Assembly: GCF_019249245.1 (NCBI RefSeq)
Contig: NZ_JAESDK010000007.1
Coordinates: 62,001-126,000, forward strand
Length of the DNA: 64,000 nt
Reading direction: 5' to 3'
Origin: Alteromonas lipotrueiana
GTDB taxonomy: Bacteria > Pseudomonadota > Gammaproteobacteria > Enterobacterales > Alteromonadaceae
Shown: one piece after another, positions 15,595 through 25,846 of the stretch
How positions within the stretch are numbered: position 1 is the first letter of the stretch
Layout: every line of letters begins with the position of its first letter
Notes under the pieces: model-generated
Told to the model about the DNA's origin: nothing
The model's database searches: none
The model's input: only the letters and a program-made list of their open reading frames with translations
Program-made: the position numbers and the translations under genes

Positions 15595-17883
15595 TTACAG
15601 CGTTGGTTGTAAAGTTAATGTATAGCGAATGGGCCCAGGCAACAATGGCGTACTTTTATTTTCAGCATAGTCACTAAAGCCCACCCGATAAAATTGAGAC
15701 AACGGATGTCCCGACTGTGCGCCGGGAAGCGTCAACACCGCCTCCGATAACTGTCCGGGTTGTACAAAAAGTCTTTGCGAAGCGCCAAATTCCGGTTGCT
15801 GTACTGCCGGCATGTAACTGTCGCCATACCCGGCTATGGCAGGTCGGTTCAGATAATCGCCCACCAGCGGTACATTGGCGGCAAACGGGTGTTTAACCGT
15901 TAGGGTGTTCACTGCGCCCCAGTTCAGCCCTGCTAGCGACTCGGTTTGCAGCTGGTTGTTTAGCGCCGTACGGGTTTCATCCCAGGACGTCAGTAAAAAT
16001 TCTGACCAGCTGTTATAACCCGCGGGAAGCCAGCTTTCAGGTTGGTTATTAAGCAATTGCCAGATGGCGGGTTCGGCTTGTCGTAACAGGCCATTGGGTC
16101 GATAATTTTGATCTGCGAGTCTGGTCATCACCGGCGAGAGCAGAGCATTGACCACATGTTGTCTGTAGCGCTGTACTAAAGTATAACCTACGGAGTCGGC
16201 GCAGGCACACTGTCGCCAGGTTGTCAGAGCCTCAAGTTCGGCCTGATACCGCTGTGACTTTTGTTTAAGTGTTTGGGTTAATAACTGATGCCACGGTTTT
16301 AAAAACAACGCTTCGTTGTCTAATTGAATTTGATAGAAGTCGTCTTCGTCAAATGTGTTCTGGGCCATCAGACGTTGTTTTATTTGCAAAGCACGGGCAC
16401 CAAGAGCATAGCCTCCATCGCCAAAGCGCTGAAGCTGTTCGGCTGAAATTACACGAGCGTTGGCGGTCCACAAACGTTGATTGGTGGGATTTTTTACCAG
16501 CGGCAATTCAGCAGCCCGGGTGTTACTTTGCCATTGCGCTGAAAATTCATTTGCTGCAATAGCCGTAGCACTTGGGGTGGGACGGGCGGTCACTGCGCCG
16601 GCCGGGGTCCAGGCAATAGCGCCGTCGGCATCTACCATCACCATGTTTTGTACCGGCATTCTGATAGTGTGAGCTACATCAATGGCTTGCTCAATAGTGG
16701 CCACCACATCTAAATTTAAAATCTCCAGATTAACCGCATAAGGCTGGTGAGCAACCCATTTTAGCGCGTACTGCTGACCATCCAGTTCACGCACGGGTCC
16801 ATAGTCGCTCATGGAGATTGGAAATTGCACTGGCTGGTCGGTGGTGGCAAGGGTTTCGTTAACCTGCCAGGTTTTGATGTTTTCAGGTAGCGCCACCCAG
16901 TCGACATTATCCAGATTAGCATTGGTAAAGCCCCAGGCGACGGCGCCATTGGTACCTACTACAATGCCCGGTAATCCTGGTAAACTGACCCCGGTTACCT
17001 GTACTTGCTGGTTATTGCGGGTGTAATTCAGCTGGGCCCGATACCAGATAATCGGTACCCTCAGACCCAAATGCATATCATTTGCTAACATACCGTGACC
17101 CGAAGAAGTCAGCTGCCCGGATACCGCCCAGTTGTTGCTGCCAATATCCGGTGGCGGCAGCCCTTGCCAGCGAGCGGTGGTGTTGGCCTCCAGCGCAGGA
17201 ATACCGCCGGTGTATGGGGGCAGGGTAGAACTCTCTAATGCCGCCTGATAGTCAGAGCTTTGCTGTAAAAAGTGCAGCATGTCTTCACCAAAATAACGGC
17301 GAACACCCGTACGCGCCAAATCCAGTTCAACCTGACCCAGTTGCAGGTCCATGTACATCGAAAAAATCACCAGTAAGCTGTCTTCTGGTGTCCAGGGGGC
17401 GGGTTCATACCCGGTGAGCCAGTATTCAAAGGTCTGGGTTTTGGCATCGTTCAGGGCTGCGTTGGCGCCTTCACTGTACTGTGTGAGCAAGGTGCGCTGA
17501 GCGGTTGGCAGGGTCGTGAGTAAATTGCGGGCCCGGGCACGAAACTGATGAAACCGCGCTTTACGATCAGCATTCAGAGCTTTTGCACCCAGCCACCCAG
17601 ATAATTCGCCGGCGGCCACCTTACGCTGTAAATCCATTTGAAAAAACCGGTCCTGGGCATGGGCATAGCCTAATGCGTAAGCCGCATCAGGGCGGGTAGA
17701 AGCATGAATAACCGCCTGACCCATATCATCACGTTGTAATTTAACCGCAGCTGACAGCGATGGACTCTGTACAGTCCCTTCAAGCTGTGGCAGGCTCTGG
17801 TTTAACAAAAAAAATGCGCTTCCTAACGTCACTAATACAATAAGCAATACGCTGAAAAACAACCATTTTATCCATTTTGCCAT
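15595..17883 (-). CDS. Penicillin-acylase-family Ntn hydrolase
   Basis: 762 residues. An N-terminal hydrophobic anchor or signal (residues 5-27) directs it to the periplasm. The alpha-chain region has GYAHAQDRFFQMDLQRKVAAG (72-92). The self-cleavage site is GSNNWAVSG, with Ser249 as the new N-terminal nucleophile of the beta chain, followed by the typical GHGMLANDMHLGL. A conserved NLDNVDW region also fits the family. Substrates range from beta-lactams to acyl-homoserine lactones and acyl peptides. Quorum-signal degradation is possible but not shown. The gene stands alone, divergent from nagZ. Confidence 0.9.
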   Translation of the reverse strand: MAKWIKWLFFSVLLIVLVTLGSAFFLLNQSLPQLEGTVQSPSLSAAVKLQRDDMGQAVIHASTRPDAAYALGYAHAQDRFFQMDLQRKVAAGELSGWLGAKALNADRKARFHQFRARARNLLTTLPTAQRTLLTQYSEGANAALNDAKTQTFEYWLTGYEPAPWTPEDSLLVIFSMYMDLQLGQVELDLARTGVRRYFGEDMLHFLQQSSDYQAALESSTLPPYTGGIPALEANTTARWQGLPPPDIGSNNWAVSGQLTSSGHGMLANDMHLGLRVPIIWYRAQLNYTRNNQQVQVTGVSLPGLPGIVVGTNGAVAWGFTNANLDNVDWVALPENIKTWQVNETLATTDQPVQFPISMSDYGPVRELDGQQYALKWVAHQPYAVNLEILNLDVVATIEQAIDVAHTIRMPVQNMVMVDADGAIAWTPAGAVTARPTPSATAIAANEFSAQWQSNTRAAELPLVKNPTNQRLWTANARVISAEQLQRFGDGGYALGARALQIKQRLMAQNTFDEDDFYQIQLDNEALFLKPWHQLLTQTLKQKSQRYQAELEALTTWRQCACADSVGYTLVQRYRQHVVNALLSPVMTRLADQNYRPNGLLRQAEPAIWQLLNNQPESWLPAGYNSWSEFLLTSWDETRTALNNQLQTESLAGLNWGAVNTLTVKHPFAANVPLVGDYLNRPAIAGYGDSYMPAVQQPEFGASQRLFVQPGQLSEAVLTLPGAQSGHPLSQFYRVGFSDYAENKSTPLLPGPIRYTLTLQPTL

Positions 17884-17959
17884 GTGCGATATTCCTTGGT
17901 TTTTCTTTATCGTAACGGTTTAAGCGTATGAATTGAAGAATAAATAACCAGGAGTTTTC

Positions 17960-18964
17960 ATGGGCCCGTTAATGCTTGACTGTACTGCGTATGAGCTAAG
18001 TGCTCAGGAACGTGAAATACTGGACCATCCGTTGGTTGGTGGAGTTATTTTATTTAGCCGCAACTATTACGATAAACCGCAGCTAAATGCATTGGTTAAA
18101 TCGATACGAAAAGCCGCCAGACACCCGCTATTAATTGCGGTAGATCACGAAGGAGGGCGGGTTCAGCGTTTTCGTAACGGTTTTACCGGTCTACCGGCCA
18201 TGGGGGCATTATTACCAGCGGTGAACAACAATCTGGCAAAAGCCACTGAATTGGCCAACGCCTGCGGTCAGATACTTGCCAGTGAATTAAAGACGCTGGA
18301 TATTGATATGAGCTTTGGTCCGGTGCTGGATATTGATGGATGTTCTACGGTGATTGGCGACCGTGCATTTGCCAGCGATTTTGAGCAGGTTATTACCCTG
18401 GCTGGCGCGCTTATTGAGGGCATGCAGGCACAGGGCATGCCGGTTACCGGCAAGCATTTCCCCGGCCATGGCAGTGTAGTGGCCGACTCTCATGTGGCTC
18501 TGCCAGTAGATTCGCGACCCTTAAGCGAAATTGAGCGCACTGATATGGTGGTATTCAGGCAGCTTATTGAAAAGCTTGATGCCGTTATGCCTGCCCATGT
18601 TATTTACGAACAAGTCGATGCTCTGCCAGCAGGGTTTTCTGACTACTGGTTGCAAACGGTGTTACGCAAGCAGCTGCAGTTTGACGGTGTGATTTTTTCA
18701 GATGATTTATCGATGCACGGGGCCAGTGTGGCTGGCGATTATCCAGAGCGCGCCCGGCAAGCCCTGAGCGCGGGCTGTGATATGGTTTTAGCCTGTAATA
18801 ATTCGGCCGGAGCCATTGATATTTTAGATAAATTATCACATCCGAAAGTCTCTAACCGACGCTTAACTGACTTTAACCGGCGCACTGCCGAGCCCGACGC
18901 CAAACGTGCTTATGAACGGGCATTACGCGCTGTTCAACCTATTATATTGCGCGAACCACAATGA
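17960..18964 (+). CDS. nagZ: Beta-N-acetylhexosaminidase (GH3)
   Basis: 334 residues, the usual NagZ length. This cytoplasmic enzyme removes GlcNAc from muropeptides during peptidoglycan recycling. Diagnostic stretches are AVDHEGGRVQRF (60-71), the substrate-assisting loop KHFPGHGSVVADSH (165-178) with the catalytic His/Asp pair, and FSDDLSMHGA with the nucleophile Asp248. A GGAG precedes the ATG. The stop overlaps the start of the transporter gene by four bases (ATGA at 18961-18964), so the two are translationally coupled, an arrangement whose logic is unclear. Confidence 0.97.
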   Translation: MGPLMLDCTAYELSAQEREILDHPLVGGVILFSRNYYDKPQLNALVKSIRKAARHPLLIAVDHEGGRVQRFRNGFTGLPAMGALLPAVNNNLAKATELANACGQILASELKTLDIDMSFGPVLDIDGCSTVIGDRAFASDFEQVITLAGALIEGMQAQGMPVTGKHFPGHGSVVADSHVALPVDSRPLSEIERTDMVVFRQLIEKLDAVMPAHVIYEQVDALPAGFSDYWLQTVLRKQLQFDGVIFSDDLSMHGASVAGDYPERARQALSAGCDMVLACNNSAGAIDILDKLSHPKVSNRRLTDFNRRTAEPDAKRAYERALRAVQPIILREPQ

Positions 18965-20331
18965 CCATCAACTACAAGTGGATCGGTATCAGCCTGATAA
19001 GCGCAACAGGAAGCTGGTTGTGGCTAATGACTACGAGTTTGAACAGTGCTCAGGCTATTACCGGGGCGTTGACTATTCTTATTGCAATGTTGTGGGTGAC
19101 AGAAGCCATGCCCATTGCACTCACAGCGTTAGTGCCATTTGTAGCTTTTCCGATGGCAGGCGTAATGACCTATCAAAACGCCGCATCAGCGCTGGGCAGC
19201 CACGTTATTTTGCTACTGATGGGCGCATTTATGCTGTCTAAGTCGCTGGAAAAATCTGGCGTACACCAACGATTGGCCGTTTATATGCTGAATCTGACGG
19301 GTGCCAGCAGCGCCCGTCGGTTGGTGCACGGGTTTATGATAACCTCGGCCATACTTAGCATGTGGATCTCAAATACCGCGACGGCGTTAATGTTACTGCC
19401 TATCGCTATGGCTATTATCAATGCCATGCAGTCCACTCGCCTGGCCGTAGCATTATTATTGGGTATTGCCTATGCCGCCAGCCTTGGCGGCATAGGAACA
19501 CCTATCGGAACCCCTCCAAATATCATTTTTATGGAGGTCTACACCCAGGTAAGCGGACAGGAAATCAGTTTTTTAAACTGGATGTCTACAGGTATTCCTA
19601 TTGTAATGGTAGGGATCCCGTTGATGGCACTGTGGCTCACCCGCTCGGTAGGTACGATGCCAAAGGTTAGTTTGCCAAAATCCGGAGACTGGAGCAGCGC
19701 CGAACGACGGGTACTGATTACATTTTGTGTGGTGGCGATGGCCTGGATTTTCAGGCCCTATTGGACCGCCTGGCTCAATATGCCCAATGTCGCAGATAGC
19801 ACCATTGCTATTGCCGGCGTACTGCTGATGTGTTTGATACCTGACGGTAATAAAGACAAGCCCGGCCAGATTCTGGATTGGGACACAGCCACCCAAATTC
19901 CGTGGGGGCTGCTGCTGGTATATGCAGGTGGTATTTGTTTAGCCAAAGCGTTTGTCGCCTCAGGCTTAAGTGTTCGACTGGGTGATGCATTTAGCGGACT
20001 GTCGGTACTGCCTTTATTAGGGGTAATATTACTGATGTGTCTGGCGGTCAGTTTTATTACTGAGGTCACTTCAAATACAGCTACGGCTACCTTACTGATG
20101 CCCATACTGGCCAGCGCAGCTGTGGCGATGGATGTTGATCCCCTGGTGTTGATGATGCCGGCTGCTATGAGCGCCAGCTGTGCCTTTATGATGCCGGTGG
20201 CTACACCTACCAACACTATTGTGTACAGCAGTGGCAAACTTAGCGTTGCGGTAATGGCGCGCGAAGGCGCCATTTTAAATATTTTGCTGGCGCTGGTAAT
20301 AACCGCTGGGGTTGCGCTTACACGGCTTTAA
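18961..20331 (+). CDS. DASS/SLC13-family sodium:anion symporter
   Basis: 456 residues with about 11 hydrophobic segments. Both SNT signatures of the SLC13 family are present: WISNTATALMLLP in the first half and TEVTSNTATATLLMP in the second, each in a helix hairpin that binds Na+ and carboxylate. It also carries the loop GGIGTPIGTPPN and the conserved end ATPTNTIVYSSG. Members transport succinate, other dicarboxylates, citrate or sulfate; the substrate here cannot be chosen from sequence. It overlaps nagZ by four bases and is convergent with the cobalamin adenosyltransferase gene. Confidence 0.92.
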   Translation: MTINYKWIGISLISATGSWLWLMTTSLNSAQAITGALTILIAMLWVTEAMPIALTALVPFVAFPMAGVMTYQNAASALGSHVILLLMGAFMLSKSLEKSGVHQRLAVYMLNLTGASSARRLVHGFMITSAILSMWISNTATALMLLPIAMAIINAMQSTRLAVALLLGIAYAASLGGIGTPIGTPPNIIFMEVYTQVSGQEISFLNWMSTGIPIVMVGIPLMALWLTRSVGTMPKVSLPKSGDWSSAERRVLITFCVVAMAWIFRPYWTAWLNMPNVADSTIAIAGVLLMCLIPDGNKDKPGQILDWDTATQIPWGLLLVYAGGICLAKAFVASGLSVRLGDAFSGLSVLPLLGVILLMCLAVSFITEVTSNTATATLLMPILASAAVAMDVDPLVLMMPAAMSASCAFMMPVATPTNTIVYSSGKLSVAVMAREGAILNILLALVITAGVALTRL

Positions 20332-20389
20332 CGCTTTAGCTCTGGCTGCCGGTAGCCGCGATTGGACACCCTTGCAACCAGGACAAAGG

Positions 20390-20941
20390 TTAGCGCGATG
20401 GTACCTGAATATCGCTGGTACCCGATGCATGGTTCAGACTGCGGGCCAGGATAAAAAAGTAATCCGAGAGCCGGTTGATATAAGCAAGGGTGGTAGCGGG
20501 CACCGGGTGTTGCTGGCTGGCGGCCACCAGGGTGCGCTCGGCACGTCGGCAAACGGTCCGGCACACATGAGCTTGCGCGGCGCTTACATGACCACCGGGC
20601 AAAATAAAATGCCGCTGCGGGGCAAGCAATTCGCTTAACACGTCAATTCGCTGCTCTAAAGCCGTAACATCATCATTAGTTAACGATGAGGTAGCTGAAA
20701 TAGCATAGCCAAGCTGAAACAAATTTTGTTGAACTTGCTGCAGCCACTTTGCTTCTTGCGCCACGTTATTATTCAGTGTCTGTTCTGTTTGACAGTGACT
20801 TACCAGCAACCCCACGTGACTGTTCAGCTCATCAATATCGCCATAACAATTTAGAATAATATCCGATTTTTCAACTTTGAGAGGTTTGTCAGCATAAATT
20901 CGGGTTTGGCCACCATCACCGCCACGGGTGTATATTTTCAT
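20390..20941 (-). CDS. PduO-type cob(I)alamin adenosyltransferase
   Basis: 183 residues. This cytoplasmic enzyme makes adenosylcobalamin from cob(I)alamin and ATP. The ATP-binding N-terminus IYTRGGDGGQTRIYADK (residues 3-19) and the segment YGDIDELNSHVGL are diagnostic of the PduO type, as are the C-terminal CRTVCRRAER and YINRLSDYFFILAR stretches. It starts directly after the csiV stop on the same strand, so it is probably co-transcribed with csiV and mfd. There is no room for a cobalamin riboswitch directly upstream. Confidence 0.95.
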   Translation of the reverse strand: MKIYTRGGDGGQTRIYADKPLKVEKSDIILNCYGDIDELNSHVGLLVSHCQTEQTLNNNVAQEAKWLQQVQQNLFQLGYAISATSSLTNDDVTALEQRIDVLSELLAPQRHFILPGGHVSAAQAHVCRTVCRRAERTLVAASQQHPVPATTLAYINRLSDYFFILARSLNHASGTSDIQVPSR

Positions 20942-20942
20942 A

Positions 20943-22301
20943 TCAGCGCTCTTCAGAAACTTCGGCCCGACGAATTTTTATCGCCATACCAAATAGGGGA
21001 TGATCAAAATAATGCAGTTGCTTGCTGATGACACGCCGTATTTGATGAAACGGCACAGAAACCAGTTCGTACTGCGGTTCGGCGCCATTGGCGATATTAT
21101 TGATGGTCATAGGCACTGGCTGGCGATAGTACATTTTTGAATCAATATGCAGGTAAGGCACACGGTTGATATTTTTAAGATACACCTTGATATAACCATC
21201 AACCTGCCAGATAGGGGTATTGTACCCCAGGCTTGCTTTTTCAACCTGGCGTTGCAGCGAGGTGGTATGTTCTTCGGTGGCGGCCATCATTTGAGCAAAT
21301 GACACATCTTCGTTACTGGTCAGCTGTTTATCGAGCCGTTCAAAAAAACCAGCTTCAGACGTTACTTCGTTGTCGATACGTTTATCGTCAAAATTAAGAG
21401 TAACAAGCTCATCAGCTCGCTGTTGTCCTGATAATTCAAACTGCTTTGCATAATTTTTACCCGCAAATACCCGCACCGAGGCGGCTTTTTTCTGACCAAA
21501 AGCAACGGGCTGGCGCCAGGTGGTATGCAGCAGTCGGGTCAAGCCTCGAGTATTACGCACCTGCGCTGACAATTTGGTCAGCTCATTGGCTTGTGCACCA
21601 AGAATTCGCGCCGTACCACTTTCGTCGTTACTGGTAGTGTCCTCGTCTGGACTAACAGCCCCCTGAGGGGTAATAGGTACCTCATCAGGCGAGGGCAGCG
21701 CATTATCCGGCATGGCAACCTGCCATTGGTTATTCTCAAATGCAATCCATGGTTGAGGCTTAACACAGTACGTAGTAGCAGGCACCGTTACCGGAGAAAC
21801 CTGTGGCCAGTGAAACTCTAACCAGTAACCCGCAATTTGCCAGGGATCCGGTACATTATCATGTTCATCGTTTTTAACCGGTGTAGACAGCGACCCGGTA
21901 GCGTAAGGGGTTACCGGTAACGCTGGCGCGTCAGGGGCGGGTGCCTGTTCGGTATCGGCTAACATAGCATTATTGTCTTGTTGCCAGCGCTGGTGTGTAG
22001 CCACAATTTCATCTACAGAAAGCTTCTGTGCATACAGCGGTGAGCCGGTTTGTCCACAAACGGGCATATTTTGCTTAAGCCCGCTTATATCGGGGCGCAA
22101 TAAAGCATCGAGCAAATCCCAGTCGGCACCGACAGGCGCCAGTGTCTGGGCATACTCAAACTGCTCTTTGGTTTGCGAAATGGCCTGACCCCGATCAAAA
22201 ATTAATACCTCGACATCAAACCACCAGTCTGAACTGGCCATCGCGGCGTGACTAAGCAACAAACTACTGGTGGCCAGTAAGGTTTTTTGCGCAAATGTCA
22301 T
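20943..22301 (-). CDS. csiV: CsiV-family peptidoglycan/outer-envelope protein
   Basis: 452 residues with a cleavable signal peptide (to about residue 22, AMA|SSDWWFDVEV). The mature start WWFDVEVLIFDRG and the end PLFGMAIKIRR match the CsiV family, named in Vibrio, whose members bind peptidoglycan and affect growth with D-amino acids; the gene is known to neighbour mfd. The centre (about residues 120-270) is poorly conserved, acidic and proline-rich, probably a flexible linker. The start codon abuts the mfd stop within one base, so the two genes form one transcript. Confidence 0.88.
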   Translation of the reverse strand: MTFAQKTLLATSSLLLSHAAMASSDWWFDVEVLIFDRGQAISQTKEQFEYAQTLAPVGADWDLLDALLRPDISGLKQNMPVCGQTGSPLYAQKLSVDEIVATHQRWQQDNNAMLADTEQAPAPDAPALPVTPYATGSLSTPVKNDEHDNVPDPWQIAGYWLEFHWPQVSPVTVPATTYCVKPQPWIAFENNQWQVAMPDNALPSPDEVPITPQGAVSPDEDTTSNDESGTARILGAQANELTKLSAQVRNTRGLTRLLHTTWRQPVAFGQKKAASVRVFAGKNYAKQFELSGQQRADELVTLNFDDKRIDNEVTSEAGFFERLDKQLTSNEDVSFAQMMAATEEHTTSLQRQVEKASLGYNTPIWQVDGYIKVYLKNINRVPYLHIDSKMYYRQPVPMTINNIANGAEPQYELVSVPFHQIRRVISKQLHYFDHPLFGMAIKIRRAEVSEER

Positions 22302-25300
22302 TTAGCGCGTCTCCCTGGAAAAATCGTTCAAAATGGTTTGTGTGAGCTCAATACGCTGTTTCGCCGTTTCAGTCTGCTTCACAATTTTAAGCTTATTGCT
22401 GCCTTCAAATTTGAAGGTTTTTGGCTGAGTTTGCACCAATTGAATTATATAGCCCGGGTCTACAACCGTGTCGGCTTTAAATTCGATGCTTCCACCAATT
22501 GCAGATAAATCAATTTTACTGATACCCAGTGATTTGGCCATAATTTTTAGCTCAGCTACCCGTACCAGATTTTTTGCCGGGTCGGGTAATAAGCCGAAAC
22601 GGTCGATACATTCAACCTGAAATTCATCAATTTCAGCTTTGCTGTTACAACTGGCTAATTGTTTGTACAACGACAAGCGGGTGTTTACATCAGCGATGTA
22701 ATCATCAGGTAATAGTGCGGCGATACGCAACTCAACCTCGGTTTGACCACTAAAGGAATCTTCCAGTGAAGGCTCGCGCCCTTCTTTTAAGGCTGTTACG
22801 GCTTTATCAAGCATATCCATGTACAACGAAAATCCGATCGTCGCAATCTGGCCTGTTTGTTCATCGCCCAGCAGTTCACCCGCACCGCGTATTTCGAGAT
22901 CGTGCGTGGCCAGGGCAAACCCTGCACCTAAGTCTTCTAAATTAGCAATTGCATCAAGTCGCTTGCCCGCATCTTTGGTCATACGTTTTGGATGAGGTGT
23001 CAGCAGATAAGCATATGCCTGATGATGCGAACGACCTACCCGGCCACGAAGCTGATGCAACTGAGCCAGACCCAGCTTGTCAGCGCGGTCCATGATAATG
23101 GTATTGGCAGTGGGCACATCAATACCGGTTTCAATAATGGTAGAGCATACCAGCACATTGTAGCGCTGATGATAAAAGTCGCTCATTACCCCTTCCAACT
23201 CACGCTCGCGCATTTGGCCATGACCAATAGCAACTCGTGCCTCAGGCACAATCTCGCCGATTTCTTCAGCGGTGCGCTCAATGGTTTCTACTTCGTTGTG
23301 CAAAAAATACACCTGCCCACCCCGAAGTATTTCGCGCATTATGGCTTCACGAATAACGGCCTTATTACGTTGCTGAACAAAGGTTTTTATAGATAAACGC
23401 TTAGCCGGTGGGGTGGCAATAATCGACAAGTCTCGCATTCCAGACAACGACATGTTCAGCGTTCGGGGAATAGGTGTCGCGGTTAAGGTTAAAATGTCGA
23501 CATCAGCGCGCAACGCTTTAAATTTTTCTTTCTGACGCACACCAAAGCGGTGCTCTTCATCAATAATCACTAACCCTAAATCTTTAAAGCGAATATCTTT
23601 GCTTAATAGTTTATGCGTACCGACAACAATATCGACCGTGCCATCGGTAAGACCTTCAGTGACCGATTTTTGAGCTTTGGTGCCCACAAACCGGCTTATC
23701 ACCTGAATGTTAAATGGCCATTGGGCAAAGCGGTCTTTAAAATTTTCGTAGTGTTGCTGGGCCAGCAATGTGGTGGGGACCAAAATAGCGACCTGTTTGC
23801 CCTGGTTAGCGGCTAAGTAGGCTGCGCGCATCGCGACTTCGGTTTTACCAAAGCCCACATCTCCGCATACCAGTCTGTCCATAGCGTTCGGGCTGCCCAT
23901 ATCCTGAATAACCGCATTAATGGCCTGCTGTTGGTCGGGGGTTTCCTCAAAGGGAAAACTATCAGCAAAAGTCTGGTATTCCTGCCATTCGATTGGATAA
24001 GAAAAACCCGGATTAGCGGCACGCTTGGCATAAACGTCGAGCAATTCAGCAGCTACATCGCGAACCCGTTCGGCGGCTTTTTGTCTGGCTTTTGTCCAGG
24101 CATCTGAACCTAATGCGTGTAACGGCGCATGATCTACGTCGCCGCCGGTATAGCGAGAGATTAAATGCAGCGAGGCCACCGGCACATAAAGCTTAGATTG
24201 TTTAGCATATTCAATACACAGATATTCGGTGGTCACGCCTCCTGCGTCTAAGGTTTGCATACCAATATAGCGACCTACACCGTGATCCAGATGTACTACT
24301 GGCTGACCGACATTAAGCTCGGCCAGATTGCGTATAATTGCGTTTTCATCTGTAGCCGTGCGTTTTTCGCGCAACCGGCGCTGACTGATTTTGTAACCCA
24401 GCAGTTCGGTTTCGGTAACGATCAGCAGCGCTTTGCCATCTGTTGACCAGCTGAAACTGTTTTCGACCAGACCCACAGTAATACCTACCGGAACATCGGC
24501 CTCACAAAACTGCGCAAAATTGTCAAATGCTTTAGGTTTAATGTCGGCTTTTTTGAGAATCTCCAGCATGTTTTCACGCCGGCCCTGAGATTCAGCCACA
24601 AACAACATACGCCCGTCTGCGTTACCGGCATTTTTTAATGTGGTAAGCAGCGCTTCAGCCGGTTGTTTTTTCTGAGGGTTTAGCGCAATCTCGTTAAGTT
24701 TGATGCTGGGCGCATTGGTATAGCCTGGTTTATCCTCTACCGGCGTTTCAAGCAAAGTAACCCGGGGCCACTTTTTGATTTGCTCGAACAGGGCGTTCAT
24801 GGGCAAAAACAGCTCATCAGGTTTAAGCAAAGGCCGGGTGATGTTATAGCGGTGTTGTTCGTAGCGCTCGTTTACATCGGACCAGAAAAATTCACTGGCC
24901 TGCTGCAAATCGCCATGCAGCATTAGTTGTGTATCAGGGTGCAGATAATCAAACAATGTTGCGGTGTGTTCAAAAAACAAAGGCAGGTAATACTCTATAC
25001 CGCTGGGCATTGTGCCTTTGCTGACCTGCGCAAAAACCGACTCCTGCGCCTGGCTTGAATCAAAACGGTCTAAAAACTGCTGCCGAAATAACGTTATGGC
25101 ATCTTTGTCTGTGGGAAACTCCCGCGCCGGTAATAGGCGAATCTCAGATACAGTATCGCTGGAACGCTGCGATTCAGGATCAAAGTATCGAATAGATTCG
25201 ATTTCATCGTCAAATAAATCTAACCGGAACGGGCGTTCGCTGCCCATAGGAAATAAATCGATAACCGAGCCACGAACCGAAAACTCACTGTGACTCATGA

Positions 25301-25793
25301 CCTGGCTAACATGCAAATAACCGGCTTGTTCCAGATTTCGTCTGAACTGTTCGCGATCCAGTGTTTGACCCTGATTAAGCATCAGCAGGTATTTATTCAG
25401 GTAATCGACTGGTGCCAGGCGCTGCATCAACGTATTTACCGGAACAATGAATAATCCCTGCCGCTGGCTTGAAAAATGAAACAACGTTTCTAAACGCTGC
25501 GACACAATATCCTGGTGGGGCGAAAACATGTCATAGGGCAATGTTTCCCAATCAGGAAATAAAGGCACCTGGGCAGCATTTGAATTTAAAAAGAAGGCAA
25601 TTTCACGCTGCAGCTTTAACGCAGACGGGGTATCAGCGGTCAGTAAAACTACCGGGCCTTTGGCTTGCTGATACGCTCTGGCGATGGCAAGTGCTGAACT
25701 GCTGCCCTGCAAATGTCCCCAATGTTGATGATCTTCAACATGTTTGTTGGTTCTGGATTTTGGAAGAGGCAAGACTGTGGTAGTGGCTGTCAT
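22302..25793 (-). CDS. mfd: Transcription-repair coupling factor Mfd
   Basis: 1163 residues, the normal length. Mfd removes RNA polymerase stalled at DNA lesions and recruits UvrA. In order: a UvrB-like N-terminal part; the RNA-polymerase-interacting CarD-like domain (VGQPVVHLDHGVGRYIGMQ, about 495-515); a superfamily-2 helicase with Walker A GDVGFGKTEVAMRA and DEEHRFGVRQ as the DExH box; QLRGRVGRSHHQAYAYL near the end of the motor; and the TRCF C-terminal domain. All motifs are intact. It is first in an apparent mfd-csiV-cobalamin adenosyltransferase transcript. Confidence 0.98.
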   Translation of the reverse strand: MTATTTVLPLPKSRTNKHVEDHQHWGHLQGSSSALAIARAYQQAKGPVVLLTADTPSALKLQREIAFFLNSNAAQVPLFPDWETLPYDMFSPHQDIVSQRLETLFHFSSQRQGLFIVPVNTLMQRLAPVDYLNKYLLMLNQGQTLDREQFRRNLEQAGYLHVSQVMSHSEFSVRGSVIDLFPMGSERPFRLDLFDDEIESIRYFDPESQRSSDTVSEIRLLPAREFPTDKDAITLFRQQFLDRFDSSQAQESVFAQVSKGTMPSGIEYYLPLFFEHTATLFDYLHPDTQLMLHGDLQQASEFFWSDVNERYEQHRYNITRPLLKPDELFLPMNALFEQIKKWPRVTLLETPVEDKPGYTNAPSIKLNEIALNPQKKQPAEALLTTLKNAGNADGRMLFVAESQGRRENMLEILKKADIKPKAFDNFAQFCEADVPVGITVGLVENSFSWSTDGKALLIVTETELLGYKISQRRLREKRTATDENAIIRNLAELNVGQPVVHLDHGVGRYIGMQTLDAGGVTTEYLCIEYAKQSKLYVPVASLHLISRYTGGDVDHAPLHALGSDAWTKARQKAAERVRDVAAELLDVYAKRAANPGFSYPIEWQEYQTFADSFPFEETPDQQQAINAVIQDMGSPNAMDRLVCGDVGFGKTEVAMRAAYLAANQGKQVAILVPTTLLAQQHYENFKDRFAQWPFNIQVISRFVGTKAQKSVTEGLTDGTVDIVVGTHKLLSKDIRFKDLGLVIIDEEHRFGVRQKEKFKALRADVDILTLTATPIPRTLNMSLSGMRDLSIIATPPAKRLSIKTFVQQRNKAVIREAIMREILRGGQVYFLHNEVETIERTAEEIGEIVPEARVAIGHGQMRERELEGVMSDFYHQRYNVLVCSTIIETGIDVPTANTIIMDRADKLGLAQLHQLRGRVGRSHHQAYAYLLTPHPKRMTKDAGKRLDAIANLEDLGAGFALATHDLEIRGAGELLGDEQTGQIATIGFSLYMDMLDKAVTALKEGREPSLEDSFSGQTEVELRIAALLPDDYIADVNTRLSLYKQLASCNSKAEIDEFQVECIDRFGLLPDPAKNLVRVAELKIMAKSLGISKIDLSAIGGSIEFKADTVVDPGYIIQLVQTQPKTFKFEGSNKLKIVKQTETAKQRIELTQTILNDFSRETR

Positions 25794-25846
25794 GTCACCT
25801 GAATTCGGTTGAGAAACGCAACAAAGCTGGCCTGGTGGCCACCGGG

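Noticed and set aside
20942..22301. Cobalamin riboswitch for the adenosyltransferase gene
   Set aside because: The gene directly follows csiV with one base between, so no leader exists there.
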